Source: DASUPK01 sp963815045
GTDB lineage: Bacteria; Actinomycetota; Thermoleophilia; Solirubrobacterales; 70-9
DNA length: 64,000 bases
Direction: 5' to 3'
Assembly (NCBI GenBank): GCA_963815045.1
Contig: CAWFET010000002.1
Location: forward strand, 1,488,001-1,552,000
The notes below the pieces were generated by a model. The model saw only the letters and a list, made by a program, of their open reading frames with translations, did not search any database and was not told the origin of the DNA. Positions 26,492 through 34,601 of this stretch are shown piece by piece. Position numbers and translations under genes: made by a program. Within the stretch, counting starts at the first letter, position 1; every line of letters begins with the position of its first letter.

Positions 26492-27004
26492 TTACTCCTC
26501 GGCGAGGATGCCGTAGAGCTTGCGGCGGGCGTCCTTGAGGATCTCCGCCGCCTTCGTCAGCTGCTCCTCGTTGTCGGCGCGGGCGAGTTGCTTCGCCGCT
26601 CCCATCAGCTTGAAGAGCTCCTTGCGGGCCTCGAATCGGGGCGAGTCCTCGTCGCCCTCCTCCCAGGGCTGCTGGCCTTCGGTTCGCTCGGGAGCGGCCT
26701 CCTTGCCGGCGTCCGTGAGCGAGTAGACCTTGCGGCCATCGACCTCATCGGCCGTGGCCAGTCCCTCGTCCTCCAGCAGTTGGAGCGTCGGGTAGATCGA
26801 GCCGGCGCTCGGGCGCCAGCGGCCACCGGTGCGCTCCTCGAGCTCGGTGATCAGCTCGTAGCCGTGCATGGGCCTGTCGTCGAGCAGCGCCAGGATGGCG
26901 CTGCGGACATCCCCGCGACGGACGCGATGGCGCCCCCGGCCATGGCCGCGACCGTGGCTCATCCCGTGCCGCCCATATCCGCGGCGGCTTCTCTGTCTGT
27001 GCAT
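26492..27004 (-). CDS. PadR-family transcriptional regulator
   Basis: This 170-residue regulator has a His/Arg/Gly-rich N-terminal tail (residues 1-30) and a PadR winged helix: GDVRSAILALLDDRPMHGYE, then WRPSAGSIYPTLQLLEDEGL and RKVYSLTDAGKE. A C-terminal helical dimerisation segment ends the protein. PadR proteins repress efflux or stress genes in response to small molecules. The palindrome at 27040-27049 just upstream is a candidate autoregulatory operator. No obvious target gene overlaps it other than itself. Confidence 0.9.
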   Translation of the reverse strand: MHRQRSRRGYGRHGMSHGRGHGRGRHRVRRGDVRSAILALLDDRPMHGYELITELEERTGGRWRPSAGSIYPTLQLLEDEGLATADEVDGRKVYSLTDAGKEAAPERTEGQQPWEEGDEDSPRFEARKELFKLMGAAKQLARADNEEQLTKAAEILKDARRKLYGILAEE

Positions 27005-27039
27005 TCGCGTTGTTCCTTTCGATCAATCATGAACTAACG

Positions 27040-27049
27040 CGATATATCG
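27040..27049. promoter_or_regulatory. Candidate PadR operator
   Basis: The palindrome CGATATATCG lies 36 bases upstream of the padR-type start within an unusually AT-rich patch. Such AT-centred dyads are common PadR targets, and it could overlap the promoter of this gene. Confidence 0.4.
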
Positions 27050-27070
27050 TAACAGCTCGCTATCTCCCGC

Positions 27071-27517
27071 TCACAAATCCCAGCCGAAGAGCAGCGAGCG
27101 CTGATCGGGCTCCTCCCGCTCGTAGAAGCGGTGGGCGTCGGCGCGCGACTCGGCGCTGCTCAGAGACAGATGGCTGGCGCCACGCTCCCGCGCCCACTCC
27201 TTGGCGGCGTCGAGCAGTCCCTTCCCCACCCCCTGCGAGCGGTGCTGGGGGCTGACCGCGAGGTCCTCGACCCAGCAGCGCGGGCCGAAACGCACCGAGT
27301 TCAGCTCCAGATAGGCCGTGCAGAGGCCAAGGAGCTCGCCACGATGCTCAGCCACCAACACGGTCGAGTCCTCATCCGCGATCGCCGCTGCAATCGCGTC
27401 CCGCGCACGATTCGGATCCCAGCGTGCTGGCACCGACCCTGGCGGCGCGAACAGCCACTCGTACATGCCGAGCACCCGCTCGACCTCCCCCGGCACGGCC
27501 TCGCGAACCTTCGCCAT
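27071..27517 (-). CDS. GNAT-family N-acetyltransferase
   Basis: This 148-residue GNAT protein has motif A, VEDLAVSPQHRSQGVGKGLLDAA (about 85-107), with the R/Q-x-x-G-x-G acetyl-CoA pyrophosphate loop, a preceding strand STVLVAEHRGELLG, and the terminal ADAHRFYERE motif. The acceptor substrate cannot be predicted. It is divergent from the malyl-CoA lyase gene. Confidence 0.85.
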   Translation of the reverse strand: MAKVREAVPGEVERVLGMYEWLFAPPGSVPARWDPNRARDAIAAAIADEDSTVLVAEHRGELLGLCTAYLELNSVRFGPRCWVEDLAVSPQHRSQGVGKGLLDAAKEWARERGASHLSLSSAESRADAHRFYEREEPDQRSLLFGWDL

Positions 27518-27573
27518 CGCCGCAGGCTATCCCGCTGAGCCGCTGATCAAGCCTTCTAGGTAGCGTTCGGGGC

Positions 27574-28623
27574 ATGCGAAATCCAAGGAACTTCTTCAAG
27601 CCAATGGCGATCGGCGCGCCCGATCCGCTCCGCGAGATCCCCGTCAAGCCCTCGCGGATGATCCACTTCTTCGACGCGTCCAACGAGAAGATGCGGGCGA
27701 AGGTGCCCGACATGGCCAAGCAGGCCGACATTCTGCTCGGCAACCTCGAGGACGCGATCACGGTCGAGAACAAGGTTCCCGCCAGGCGGGGGCTGATCGA
27801 GGTCGGCAAGGAGGTCGACTTCGGCGACACCCAGCTCTGGACCCGCGTGAACGCGCTGGAGAGCCCCTGGGTCCTCGATGACCTCACCGAGCTGGTGACC
27901 GAGATCGGCGAGGTGCTCGAGGTGATCATGGTCCCGAAGGTCGAGGGGCCCTGGGACATCCACTACGTCGACCAGCTGCTCGCGCAATTGGAGGCGAAGG
28001 CGAAGGTCGAGAGCCCGATCCTGATCCACGCGATCCTCGAGACGGCGCAGGGCGTCGTCAACCTCGAGGAGATCGCCGCGGCGAGTCCGCGGATGCAGGG
28101 AATGAGCTTCGGGCCGGCCGACCTGGCCGCCTCGCGGCGGATGAAGACCACCCGGGTCGGCGGAGGCCACCCGGGCTACCGCGTGATGGAGGACCCGGAC
28201 CCCGACAACCCCGATGCCGAGCGGGTCAGCGCGCAGCAGGACCTCTGGCACTACTCGATCGCGCGCATGGTCGACGCCTGTGCCTCGAACGACATCCTGC
28301 CCTTCTACGGGCCGTTCGGAGACATCAAGGACACCGCCGGCTGCGAGACGCAGTTCCGCGCGGCGTTCCTGATGGGCTGCGTCGGCGCCTGGTCGCTGCA
28401 CCCGGTGCAGATCGAGATCGCCAAGAAGGTCTTCAGCCCGCCGCCGGACGAGGTGATCTTCGCCAAGAAGGTGCTGGAGGCGATCCCGGACGGCGCCGGC
28501 GTCCACATGATCGACGGCAAGATGCAGGACGACGCCACCTGGAAGCAGTGCAAGGTGATGGTGACGCTCGCCGAGATGCTCGCCAAGAAGGACCCGGAGC
28601 TGGCCAAGGCCTACGAGGTGTGA
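27574..28623 (+). CDS. mcl: HpcH/HpaI (CitE-like) malyl-CoA / beta-methylmalyl-CoA lyase
   Basis: This 349-residue TIM-barrel lyase of the CitE-like group is expected to cleave beta-methylmalyl-CoA into glyoxylate and propionyl-CoA and/or condense acetyl-CoA with glyoxylate. Seen: ILLGNLEDAITVENKVPARRG (substrate and metal side), IMVPKVEGPWDI, HAILETAQGVVNLEEI with the Mg2+-binding Glu, MSFGPADLAASRR, and AWSLHPVQIEIA. It completes the lower half of the ethylmalonyl-CoA pathway with ccr and ecm in the window. It overlaps the following thioesterase gene. Confidence 0.87.
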   Translation: MRNPRNFFKPMAIGAPDPLREIPVKPSRMIHFFDASNEKMRAKVPDMAKQADILLGNLEDAITVENKVPARRGLIEVGKEVDFGDTQLWTRVNALESPWVLDDLTELVTEIGEVLEVIMVPKVEGPWDIHYVDQLLAQLEAKAKVESPILIHAILETAQGVVNLEEIAAASPRMQGMSFGPADLAASRRMKTTRVGGGHPGYRVMEDPDPDNPDAERVSAQQDLWHYSIARMVDACASNDILPFYGPFGDIKDTAGCETQFRAAFLMGCVGAWSLHPVQIEIAKKVFSPPPDEVIFAKKVLEAIPDGAGVHMIDGKMQDDATWKQCKVMVTLAEMLAKKDPELAKAYEV

Positions 28624-29024
28624 GCGAGTCCTTCCGGACCACCCTGCGGGTCCGCTACAACGAGTGCGACCCGCAGGGCGTCGTCTTCAACGCGAACTAC
28701 CTGACCTACTTCGACATCACCATGGGCGAGCTCTGGCGGGAGCTCGGTGGGTACCAGGCGATGGTGGAAGCGGGCGTCGACATGGTCGTCGCCGAGGCGA
28801 CGATCCGCTACATGGCCCCGCTGCGATTCGACGATGAGATGGAGGTCGTGGCCCGGGTCACCCGCCTCGGCGACACCTCCATGACGACGGAGTTGGTGAT
28901 CGAGGACGGTGGCGAGCCGGCCGCGGAGGGTGAGCTCCGGCACGTCTTCATCGAGACGGGCGGCGGGGCGAAGTCGCCCATCCCCGAGTCGATTCGCTCG
29001 GGGCTGGAGCGCTATCTCGTCTAA
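28620..29024 (+). CDS. Hotdog acyl-CoA thioesterase (4-hydroxybenzoyl-CoA thioesterase family)
   Basis: This 134-residue single-hotdog protein has VRYNECDPQGVVFNANYLTYFD (about residues 9-30), the standard 4HBT active-site stretch with catalytic Asp, followed by EATIRYMAPLRFDDEMEV and LRHVFIETGGG. The GTG start overlaps the lyase stop (GTGTGA), so both are co-translated. In this context it may hydrolyse malyl-CoA or another pathway thioester, which is inference. Confidence 0.82.
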   Translation: MSESFRTTLRVRYNECDPQGVVFNANYLTYFDITMGELWRELGGYQAMVEAGVDMVVAEATIRYMAPLRFDDEMEVVARVTRLGDTSMTTELVIEDGGEPAAEGELRHVFIETGGGAKSPIPESIRSGLERYLV

Positions 29025-30385
29025 GCGAGCGCGGGCGCCTCGGGCAGATGGTCGAGCGCGTCACTCAGCTCGTCCTCGGAGAGCTCCAGGTCCTCGAGCT
29101 CGCCGGCGAAGTACGCGGCGTAGGCGGACATGTCGAAGTGCCCGTGGCCGGAGAGGTTGAAGAGGATCACCCGCTCCTCGCCGGCCTGCTTGGCTGCCTC
29201 GGCCTCGTCGAAGACCGCGCGGATCGCGTGCGCGGGCTCGGGCCCGGGGATGATCCCCTCGCAGCGCGAGAAGCGGACGGCGGCCTCGAAGGCGGCGGTC
29301 TGCTTGATCGCTGTCGCCTCCACGAGACCCTCCTTGACCAGGGCGCAGAGGCTCGGGGCGTCGCCGTGGTAGCGCAGGCCCCCGGCGTGCACGGGCGGCG
29401 GGACGAAGTCGTGGCCCAGCGTGTACATGGGCATCAGCGGCGTCATGCCCACGGTGTCGCCGAAGTCGTAGGCGTAACGGCCGCGGGTCAGGGTCGGGCA
29501 GGCGGCCGGCTCGGCGCCGACGAACCGGGTGTTCGTCCCCTCACGCAGGCGCTGCCGCAGGAACGGGTACGCGATCCCGGCGAAGTTGGAGCCGCCGCCG
29601 ACGCACCCGATCACGACGTCCGGGGCCTCGCCGGCCATCTCCATCTGCTTGATGCACTCCTCGCCGATCACCGTCTGGTGCAGGCAGACGTGGTTGAGCA
29701 CCGAGCCGAGCGAGTAGTTCGTGTCGTCGGAGGACGCCGCGACCTCCACCGCCTCCGAGATCGCGATGCCGAGACTTCCGGAGGCGTGCTCGGCCTGCGA
29801 GCGGCCCGCCCCGGTGAGGTCCGAGGGACTGCGATGGACCGTCCCGCCCCAGGTCTCGATCATCGCCTTGCGGTAGGGCTTCTGGTCGTAGGAGATCCCG
29901 ACCATGAACACCTCGCACTCGAGCCCGAAGAGCTGGCAGGCGAGCGACATCGCCGATCCCCACTGTCCCGCGCCGGTCTCGGTTGAGATCTTCCGGATCC
30001 CGGCCTCGCGGTTGTAGAAGGCCTGGGGGACGGCGGTGTTCGGCTTGTGGGAGCCGGCCGGCGAGACCCCCTCGTACTTGTAGTAGATGTGCGCCGGGGT
30101 ATCCAGCTCCCGCTCCAGGCGAGTGGCCCGCAGCAGCGGCGTCGGTCGCCATAGGCGGTAGATGTCCCGGACCTCATCCGGGATCGCGATGTCGGGATCC
30201 GTCGAGACCTCCTGTTCGATCAGGCCCATAGCGAAGATCGGCGCCAGATCGTCCGGACCGGCGGGCTCCCCGGTGGCGGGGCTGAGTGGCGGTGGCGGTG
30301 GGTCGCCGGGGAGGTCCGCGAGGAGGTTCACCCAGCTGGCTGGGATCTCCTCCTCGGAGAGCTCGAACTTGACCTGCGCGCCCAT
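29021..30385 (-). CDS. trpB2: TrpB2-type tryptophan synthase beta chain
   Basis: This 454-residue PLP enzyme of the TrpB2 group is longer than TrpB1 at the N-terminus. The PLP lysine is in GSHKPNTAVPQAFY (about 112), with TETGAGQWGSAMSL, the phosphate-binding GCVGGGSNFAG and a late HGHFDMSAY. TrpB2 makes tryptophan from indole and serine without a tight TrpA partner. No other trp gene is nearby, so it may act in indole salvage. It overlaps the convergent thioesterase gene by four bases. Confidence 0.92.
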   Translation of the reverse strand: MGAQVKFELSEEEIPASWVNLLADLPGDPPPPPLSPATGEPAGPDDLAPIFAMGLIEQEVSTDPDIAIPDEVRDIYRLWRPTPLLRATRLERELDTPAHIYYKYEGVSPAGSHKPNTAVPQAFYNREAGIRKISTETGAGQWGSAMSLACQLFGLECEVFMVGISYDQKPYRKAMIETWGGTVHRSPSDLTGAGRSQAEHASGSLGIAISEAVEVAASSDDTNYSLGSVLNHVCLHQTVIGEECIKQMEMAGEAPDVVIGCVGGGSNFAGIAYPFLRQRLREGTNTRFVGAEPAACPTLTRGRYAYDFGDTVGMTPLMPMYTLGHDFVPPPVHAGGLRYHGDAPSLCALVKEGLVEATAIKQTAAFEAAVRFSRCEGIIPGPEPAHAIRAVFDEAEAAKQAGEERVILFNLSGHGHFDMSAYAAYFAGELEDLELSEDELSDALDHLPEAPALA

Positions 30386-30462
30386 CGCCGAGCGATTCTA
30401 TGCCTCGGTCGGTACCCAGTAGTGCGCATTTAGCCATCCGCCCCATTCCCGATGAACTAGTA

Positions 30463-32490
30463 ATGCGCCTGCGGCTCGCATCACTCGGTCTCACCCTGCT
30501 CGGCACGGCAGCGCTCCTGCTCGTGCCCGCTGCCGCGCAGGCGCGTCCCAGCTGCCACGGCAAGAAGGCGACGGTCGTGCTCGGCGGCGGCAACAACAAG
30601 TACGTCGCGCCACACCATGGGCACGGCAACCAGGTCGTGATCGCAGGCGCGGGGAACGACTACATCGTCACCGGCAAGGGCTCTGATGTGATCTGCGCCG
30701 GGGACGGCAACGACCGCGTCCTCGCCGGCCGCGGAACCGATCGCGTCTACGGCGGGACGGGCGACGACTCGATCGTGAACATCAAGGGCAAGGACTCGAG
30801 CTTCGGCGAGGACGGCAACGACACGATCCAGGGCGGCCCGAGCCCCGACGCGATCGACGGCGGCACCGGCAACGACGTGGTCGACGGCGGGAGCGACCGC
30901 GACCACGTCGAGGGTGGCCCCGGAGACGACCTGGTCCTCGGAGGCGACGGCAGCGACACGCTGGACGGCGGGGACGGCGTCGACGAGATCCACGGCGGCT
31001 CGGGTGGCGAGGACATGACCGGCGGGACGGGCAACGACCGGCTCTACGGCGATCTGCTCGACGACCACATGGACGGCGGCCCCGGAGACGACCTGCTCGT
31101 CGGCGGCCACGGCAACGACAAGATGAGCGGCGGCAGCGGCAACGACTGGATGCGCGGAGGCCCGAACGGCGACACCTACGCCGGCGGCGACGGCGTCGAC
31201 ACCGTGAGCTACGCGGACACCACCCCCTCTTTCGACACCACGACCGGCGTCAACGTGGACATGCCCTCGGGGCAGGCCGTGACCCCCGACGGATACGAGC
31301 AGTTCAACGGCGTCGAGGACTTTCTCGGCTCCGCCTTCGACGACACGATCACAGGAGCCGGCGGGTCCGATGGTCTGGACGGCGGCCCAGGGAACGACAA
31401 GATCGCGGGTGGCCCCGGCGCGGACGAGCTCAACGGCGGACCCGGCAATGACAGCTGCGATGTGGCGGCCGGCGACAAGACCACCGCCTGCGGCCTCGGC
31501 AGGCTTCCCGAGACACCCTCCGACGCGAGGCCGTCAGGAGCCTTCGTCTACATGGACCCACGCGGTCCCGACCCCGGCCTGTACGTGATCGGCGCTCAGG
31601 ATGGCGGCAACGACGACCTTCTCGTGGCGGCGGCAAACGGGGTCTTCTCGGTGACCTCCCGGGTCGGCGCGGCGATCTCGAGCCTGCCCGGCCCGGTCGA
31701 CACCTGCGCCGTCCTGCACGCCCTGGTCCAATGCCCCACGCCCTCGACGCCACTCAGCTTCGTCACGGTCTGGGGCGACTCGGGGAACGACCACCTCAGC
31801 CTGTCGGGCAACTTCCCGTCCACCATGACCACCCTCATGGACGGCGGGCCGGGCAGCGACGTCCTCGACGGCACCTCCGGCGACGACATCCTCTACAGCG
31901 GGCAGTCCGGCAACGACACCCTCAACGGCGGTGACGGCAGCGACGCGCTGCTCGGCCTCGGCACCGGCGGCGACAAGCTCAACGGCGGCAACGGGAACGA
32001 CCAGCTCGTCACCGACGACGTCTGCCAGGGCCACGACTACAGCGGCGGCCCGGGCTTCGACATCGCCGGCTTCGCCCGCTACAAGTTCGCGCCGAAGAAC
32101 GGGGTCAAGGCGACCCTCGGTGGCACGGCGAGCGATCCCGACCGCAACGGATGCAACCCCTCCCAGCTCAGCAACGACCTCGAGATCCTCGAGGGCTCTG
32201 ACGGACCCGACATCCTGACGGGGACCAACGGCAAGGATCCCCTGATCCTGGGCCGCGACGGCAACGACGTCATCCATGGGATGGGGGGAGCCGACGACAT
32301 CGACGGAGGCTCCGGGGCCGACAGCCTCTTCGGGGACGGGGGTTTCGACACCCTCGAGTCACAGGACGGCCAGCGCGACCAGACGGTCGACTGCGGCAAG
32401 AGCGGCGGGCAGGCCTTCCGGGACAAGGCCGACCCCGTCAGGCGCTGCAAGAAGCTCAAGAAGAGCGCGCGGAAGCGGAAGGGCAGGTAA
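30463..32490 (+). CDS. Large secreted RTX repeat protein with basic tail
   Basis: This 675-residue exported protein has a signal peptide (MRLRLASLGL to AQA, about residue 26) and many GGxGxD-type nonapeptides in two blocks, about residues 60-345 and 460-650 (for example GGTGDDSI, GGPGDDLVLGGDG, GGHGNDKMSGG, GGNGNDQLV). Between them is a non-repeat domain with TCAVLHALVQC. Calcium-dependent folding outside the cell is expected. The C-terminus is a Lys/Arg tail (KKLKKSARKRKGR). No catalytic domain is recognisable. The ATG at 30463 is used because it begins the signal peptide. Confidence 0.83.
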   Translation: MRLRLASLGLTLLGTAALLLVPAAAQARPSCHGKKATVVLGGGNNKYVAPHHGHGNQVVIAGAGNDYIVTGKGSDVICAGDGNDRVLAGRGTDRVYGGTGDDSIVNIKGKDSSFGEDGNDTIQGGPSPDAIDGGTGNDVVDGGSDRDHVEGGPGDDLVLGGDGSDTLDGGDGVDEIHGGSGGEDMTGGTGNDRLYGDLLDDHMDGGPGDDLLVGGHGNDKMSGGSGNDWMRGGPNGDTYAGGDGVDTVSYADTTPSFDTTTGVNVDMPSGQAVTPDGYEQFNGVEDFLGSAFDDTITGAGGSDGLDGGPGNDKIAGGPGADELNGGPGNDSCDVAAGDKTTACGLGRLPETPSDARPSGAFVYMDPRGPDPGLYVIGAQDGGNDDLLVAAANGVFSVTSRVGAAISSLPGPVDTCAVLHALVQCPTPSTPLSFVTVWGDSGNDHLSLSGNFPSTMTTLMDGGPGSDVLDGTSGDDILYSGQSGNDTLNGGDGSDALLGLGTGGDKLNGGNGNDQLVTDDVCQGHDYSGGPGFDIAGFARYKFAPKNGVKATLGGTASDPDRNGCNPSQLSNDLEILEGSDGPDILTGTNGKDPLILGRDGNDVIHGMGGADDIDGGSGADSLFGDGGFDTLESQDGQRDQTVDCGKSGGQAFRDKADPVRRCKKLKKSARKRKGR

Positions 32491-34314
32491 CTACTCGCCG
32501 AGGCGCTCCTCGAGCGCCTTCAGCTGGCCGCGCACCTCATCCGGCAGGCGGGAGCCGAACTGCGCCAGGTGCGAGGAGACCTGGTGCAGCTGCTGGCGCA
32601 CCTCGTCGGGGTCGACCTTGAGCAGTGACTCCATCTTCTCGTCGGTGAGGTCCAGGTTCTCGGTATTGATGTCGCCGGCAGGCGGCACCAGCCCGATCGG
32701 AGTCTCGTCGGCCTCACCCTCGCCCGCGGTGCGGCGGCAGATCCAGTCGAGCACCCGGATGTTCTCGCCGAAGCCGGGCCAGATGAACTTGCCGTCATCG
32801 TCCTTGCGGAACCAGTTGACGACGAAGATCTTCGGGAGCTTCGAGTCGTCGCCCTTGGCGCCGATCTCCAGCCAGTGCTTCATGTAGTCGGCCATGTTGT
32901 AGCCGCAGAACGGGAGCATCGCGAACGGGTCGAAGCGGAGCTGACCCACCGCTCCGGCGGCGGCTGCGGTCGTCTCGACCGACATCGTCGAGGCGAGGAA
33001 GACGCCGTGCTCCCAGTCGTACGCCTCGTGGACGAGCGGCACCGCCGTCGCGCGGCGGCCACCGAACAGGAAGGCGTCGATCGGCACGCCGGCCGGGTCG
33101 TCCCAGGCCGGATCGAAGGTCGGGCACTGGGTGACCGACACCGTGAAGCGGGAGTTGGGATGCGCGGCCGGCTCGTCCTTCTCGGGCGTCCAGTCGCGGC
33201 CCTTCCAGTCGATCAGGTGGTCCGGAGCGTCGCCCATGCCCTCCCACCAGATGTCGCCGTCATCGGTCTTGGCGACGTTCGTGAAGATCGTGTCGCGCTC
33301 GACCGACTTCATCGCGTTGGGGTTGGTCTTGACGCCGGTGCCGGGCGCGACGCCGAAGAAGCCCGCCTCCGGGTTGATCGCGTAGAGGCGCCCGTCTTCG
33401 CCGAATCGGATCCAGGCGATGTCGTCGCCGATCGTCTGCACCTTCCAGCCGGGGACGCTCGGCACGAGCATCGCGAGATTGGTCTTGCCCGAGGCCGACG
33501 GGAACGCCGCCGCCAGGTGCTTGACCGTGCCCTCCGGCGAGGTCAGCTTGATGATCAGCATGTGCTCGGCCATCCAGCCCTCGTCGCGGGCCATCGCCGA
33601 GGCGATGCGCAGGGCGAGGCACTTCTTGCCGAGCAGCGCGTTGCCGCCGTAGCCCGAGCCGAAAGACCAGATCTCGCGGGCCTCGGGGAAGTGGACGATG
33701 TACTTCGTCTCGTTGCAGGGCCATGGGACGTCATGCTCGCCGTGAGTGAGCGGCATGCCCACCGAATGGACACAGGGGACGAAATCCCCGTCCTCGCCCA
33801 GCGCCTCGAGGGCCTTGGTCCCCATCCGGGTCATGATCCGCATCGAGGTAGCGACATAGGCCGAATCGGTCACCTGGACGCCGATCTGGGCGACCGGGGA
33901 GCCGATCGGGCCCATCGAGAAGGGCACGACGTACATGGTGCGGCCCTGCATCGAGCCGCTGAAGATGTCTGTGAGCAACTCCCGCATCTCCTCCGGGTGA
34001 TGCCAGTTGTTGTTGGGGCCCGCGTCCTCCTCCTGCTCGGAGCAGATGAAGGTGCGGTCCTCCACCCTGGCCACGTCGTCGGGGTCGGAGCGCGCGAGGT
34101 AGGAGTTGGGACGCTTGGCGTCGGAGAGCTTCTCGAAAGTGCCGGCGTCCACCAGCGTCTGACAGAGGTCGTCGTACTCGGCCGCGGATCCGTCGCACCA
34201 ATGGATCGCGTCGGGCTGGGTCAGCTCGGCCATCTCCTCGACCCAGGAGACCAGCTTGGCGTGCGTCGTCGGTGCCTCTTGCGCGGCGGTTGTCTCACTC
34301 ACTGATGCGTTCAA
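32491..34314 (-). CDS. pckG: Phosphoenolpyruvate carboxykinase (GTP)
   Basis: This 607-residue GTP-dependent PEPCK converts oxaloacetate plus GTP to PEP, CO2 and GDP. Seen: the P-loop-like FPSASGKTNLAM (about residue 270), IGDDIAWIRFGEDG, PNSYLARSDPDDVARVEDRTF near the N-terminus, and the FLFGGRRATAVPLV segment that marks the GTP class. It is the gluconeogenic exit for C4 acids from the ethylmalonyl-CoA pathway and is divergent from ppsA across a 287-base region with a strong dyad. Confidence 0.95.
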   Translation of the reverse strand: MNASVSETTAAQEAPTTHAKLVSWVEEMAELTQPDAIHWCDGSAAEYDDLCQTLVDAGTFEKLSDAKRPNSYLARSDPDDVARVEDRTFICSEQEEDAGPNNNWHHPEEMRELLTDIFSGSMQGRTMYVVPFSMGPIGSPVAQIGVQVTDSAYVATSMRIMTRMGTKALEALGEDGDFVPCVHSVGMPLTHGEHDVPWPCNETKYIVHFPEAREIWSFGSGYGGNALLGKKCLALRIASAMARDEGWMAEHMLIIKLTSPEGTVKHLAAAFPSASGKTNLAMLVPSVPGWKVQTIGDDIAWIRFGEDGRLYAINPEAGFFGVAPGTGVKTNPNAMKSVERDTIFTNVAKTDDGDIWWEGMGDAPDHLIDWKGRDWTPEKDEPAAHPNSRFTVSVTQCPTFDPAWDDPAGVPIDAFLFGGRRATAVPLVHEAYDWEHGVFLASTMSVETTAAAAGAVGQLRFDPFAMLPFCGYNMADYMKHWLEIGAKGDDSKLPKIFVVNWFRKDDDGKFIWPGFGENIRVLDWICRRTAGEGEADETPIGLVPPAGDINTENLDLTDEKMESLLKVDPDEVRQQLHQVSSHLAQFGSRLPDEVRGQLKALEERLGE

Positions 34315-34407
34315 CTCCTTGGTTTCGATGGGTTCCCCCTCCCTGCGAGGCGCGAGATGTTTTCACACCGCTCGGCGCCCAAGCGCGTTTCCAAAGGGAG
34401 GGATGCC

Positions 34408-34430
34408 CGGCGAATCGTAGGGATTCGCCG
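34408..34430. promoter_or_regulatory. Inverted repeat between pckG and ppsA
   Basis: CGGCGAATC (34408-34416) and GATTCGCCG (34422-34430) are perfect 9-base arms around GTAGG. They lie in the shared upstream region of two divergently transcribed gluconeogenic genes, so an operator is more likely than a terminator, although ATTTTG follows on the plus strand. The rest of 34315-34601 holds no gene that I can support. Confidence 0.5.
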
Positions 34431-34601
34431 ATTTTGTGGGCCCACCGTAGTGATCAGCCCGAGGACATCCATCGGTGCTCAGCACGTAGTCGCCTGCGTA
34501 GTCATCCCACCCCGAAGACCGGTGCGCGGCGCTGATGCGGCACGCACACCCCAGGCATAGCTTGGGCACACAGACCATTCGCCATCTGGAAGGGGTTCCG
34601 A

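Noticed and set aside
30400..30463. Upstream ATG at 30400 as start of the large RTX protein
   Set aside because: It would put 21 non-hydrophobic residues before an otherwise perfect signal peptide beginning at ATG 30463.
34408..34430. Dyad as an intrinsic terminator
   Set aside because: It is between divergent starts, with no gene ending there; an operator is the better reading.
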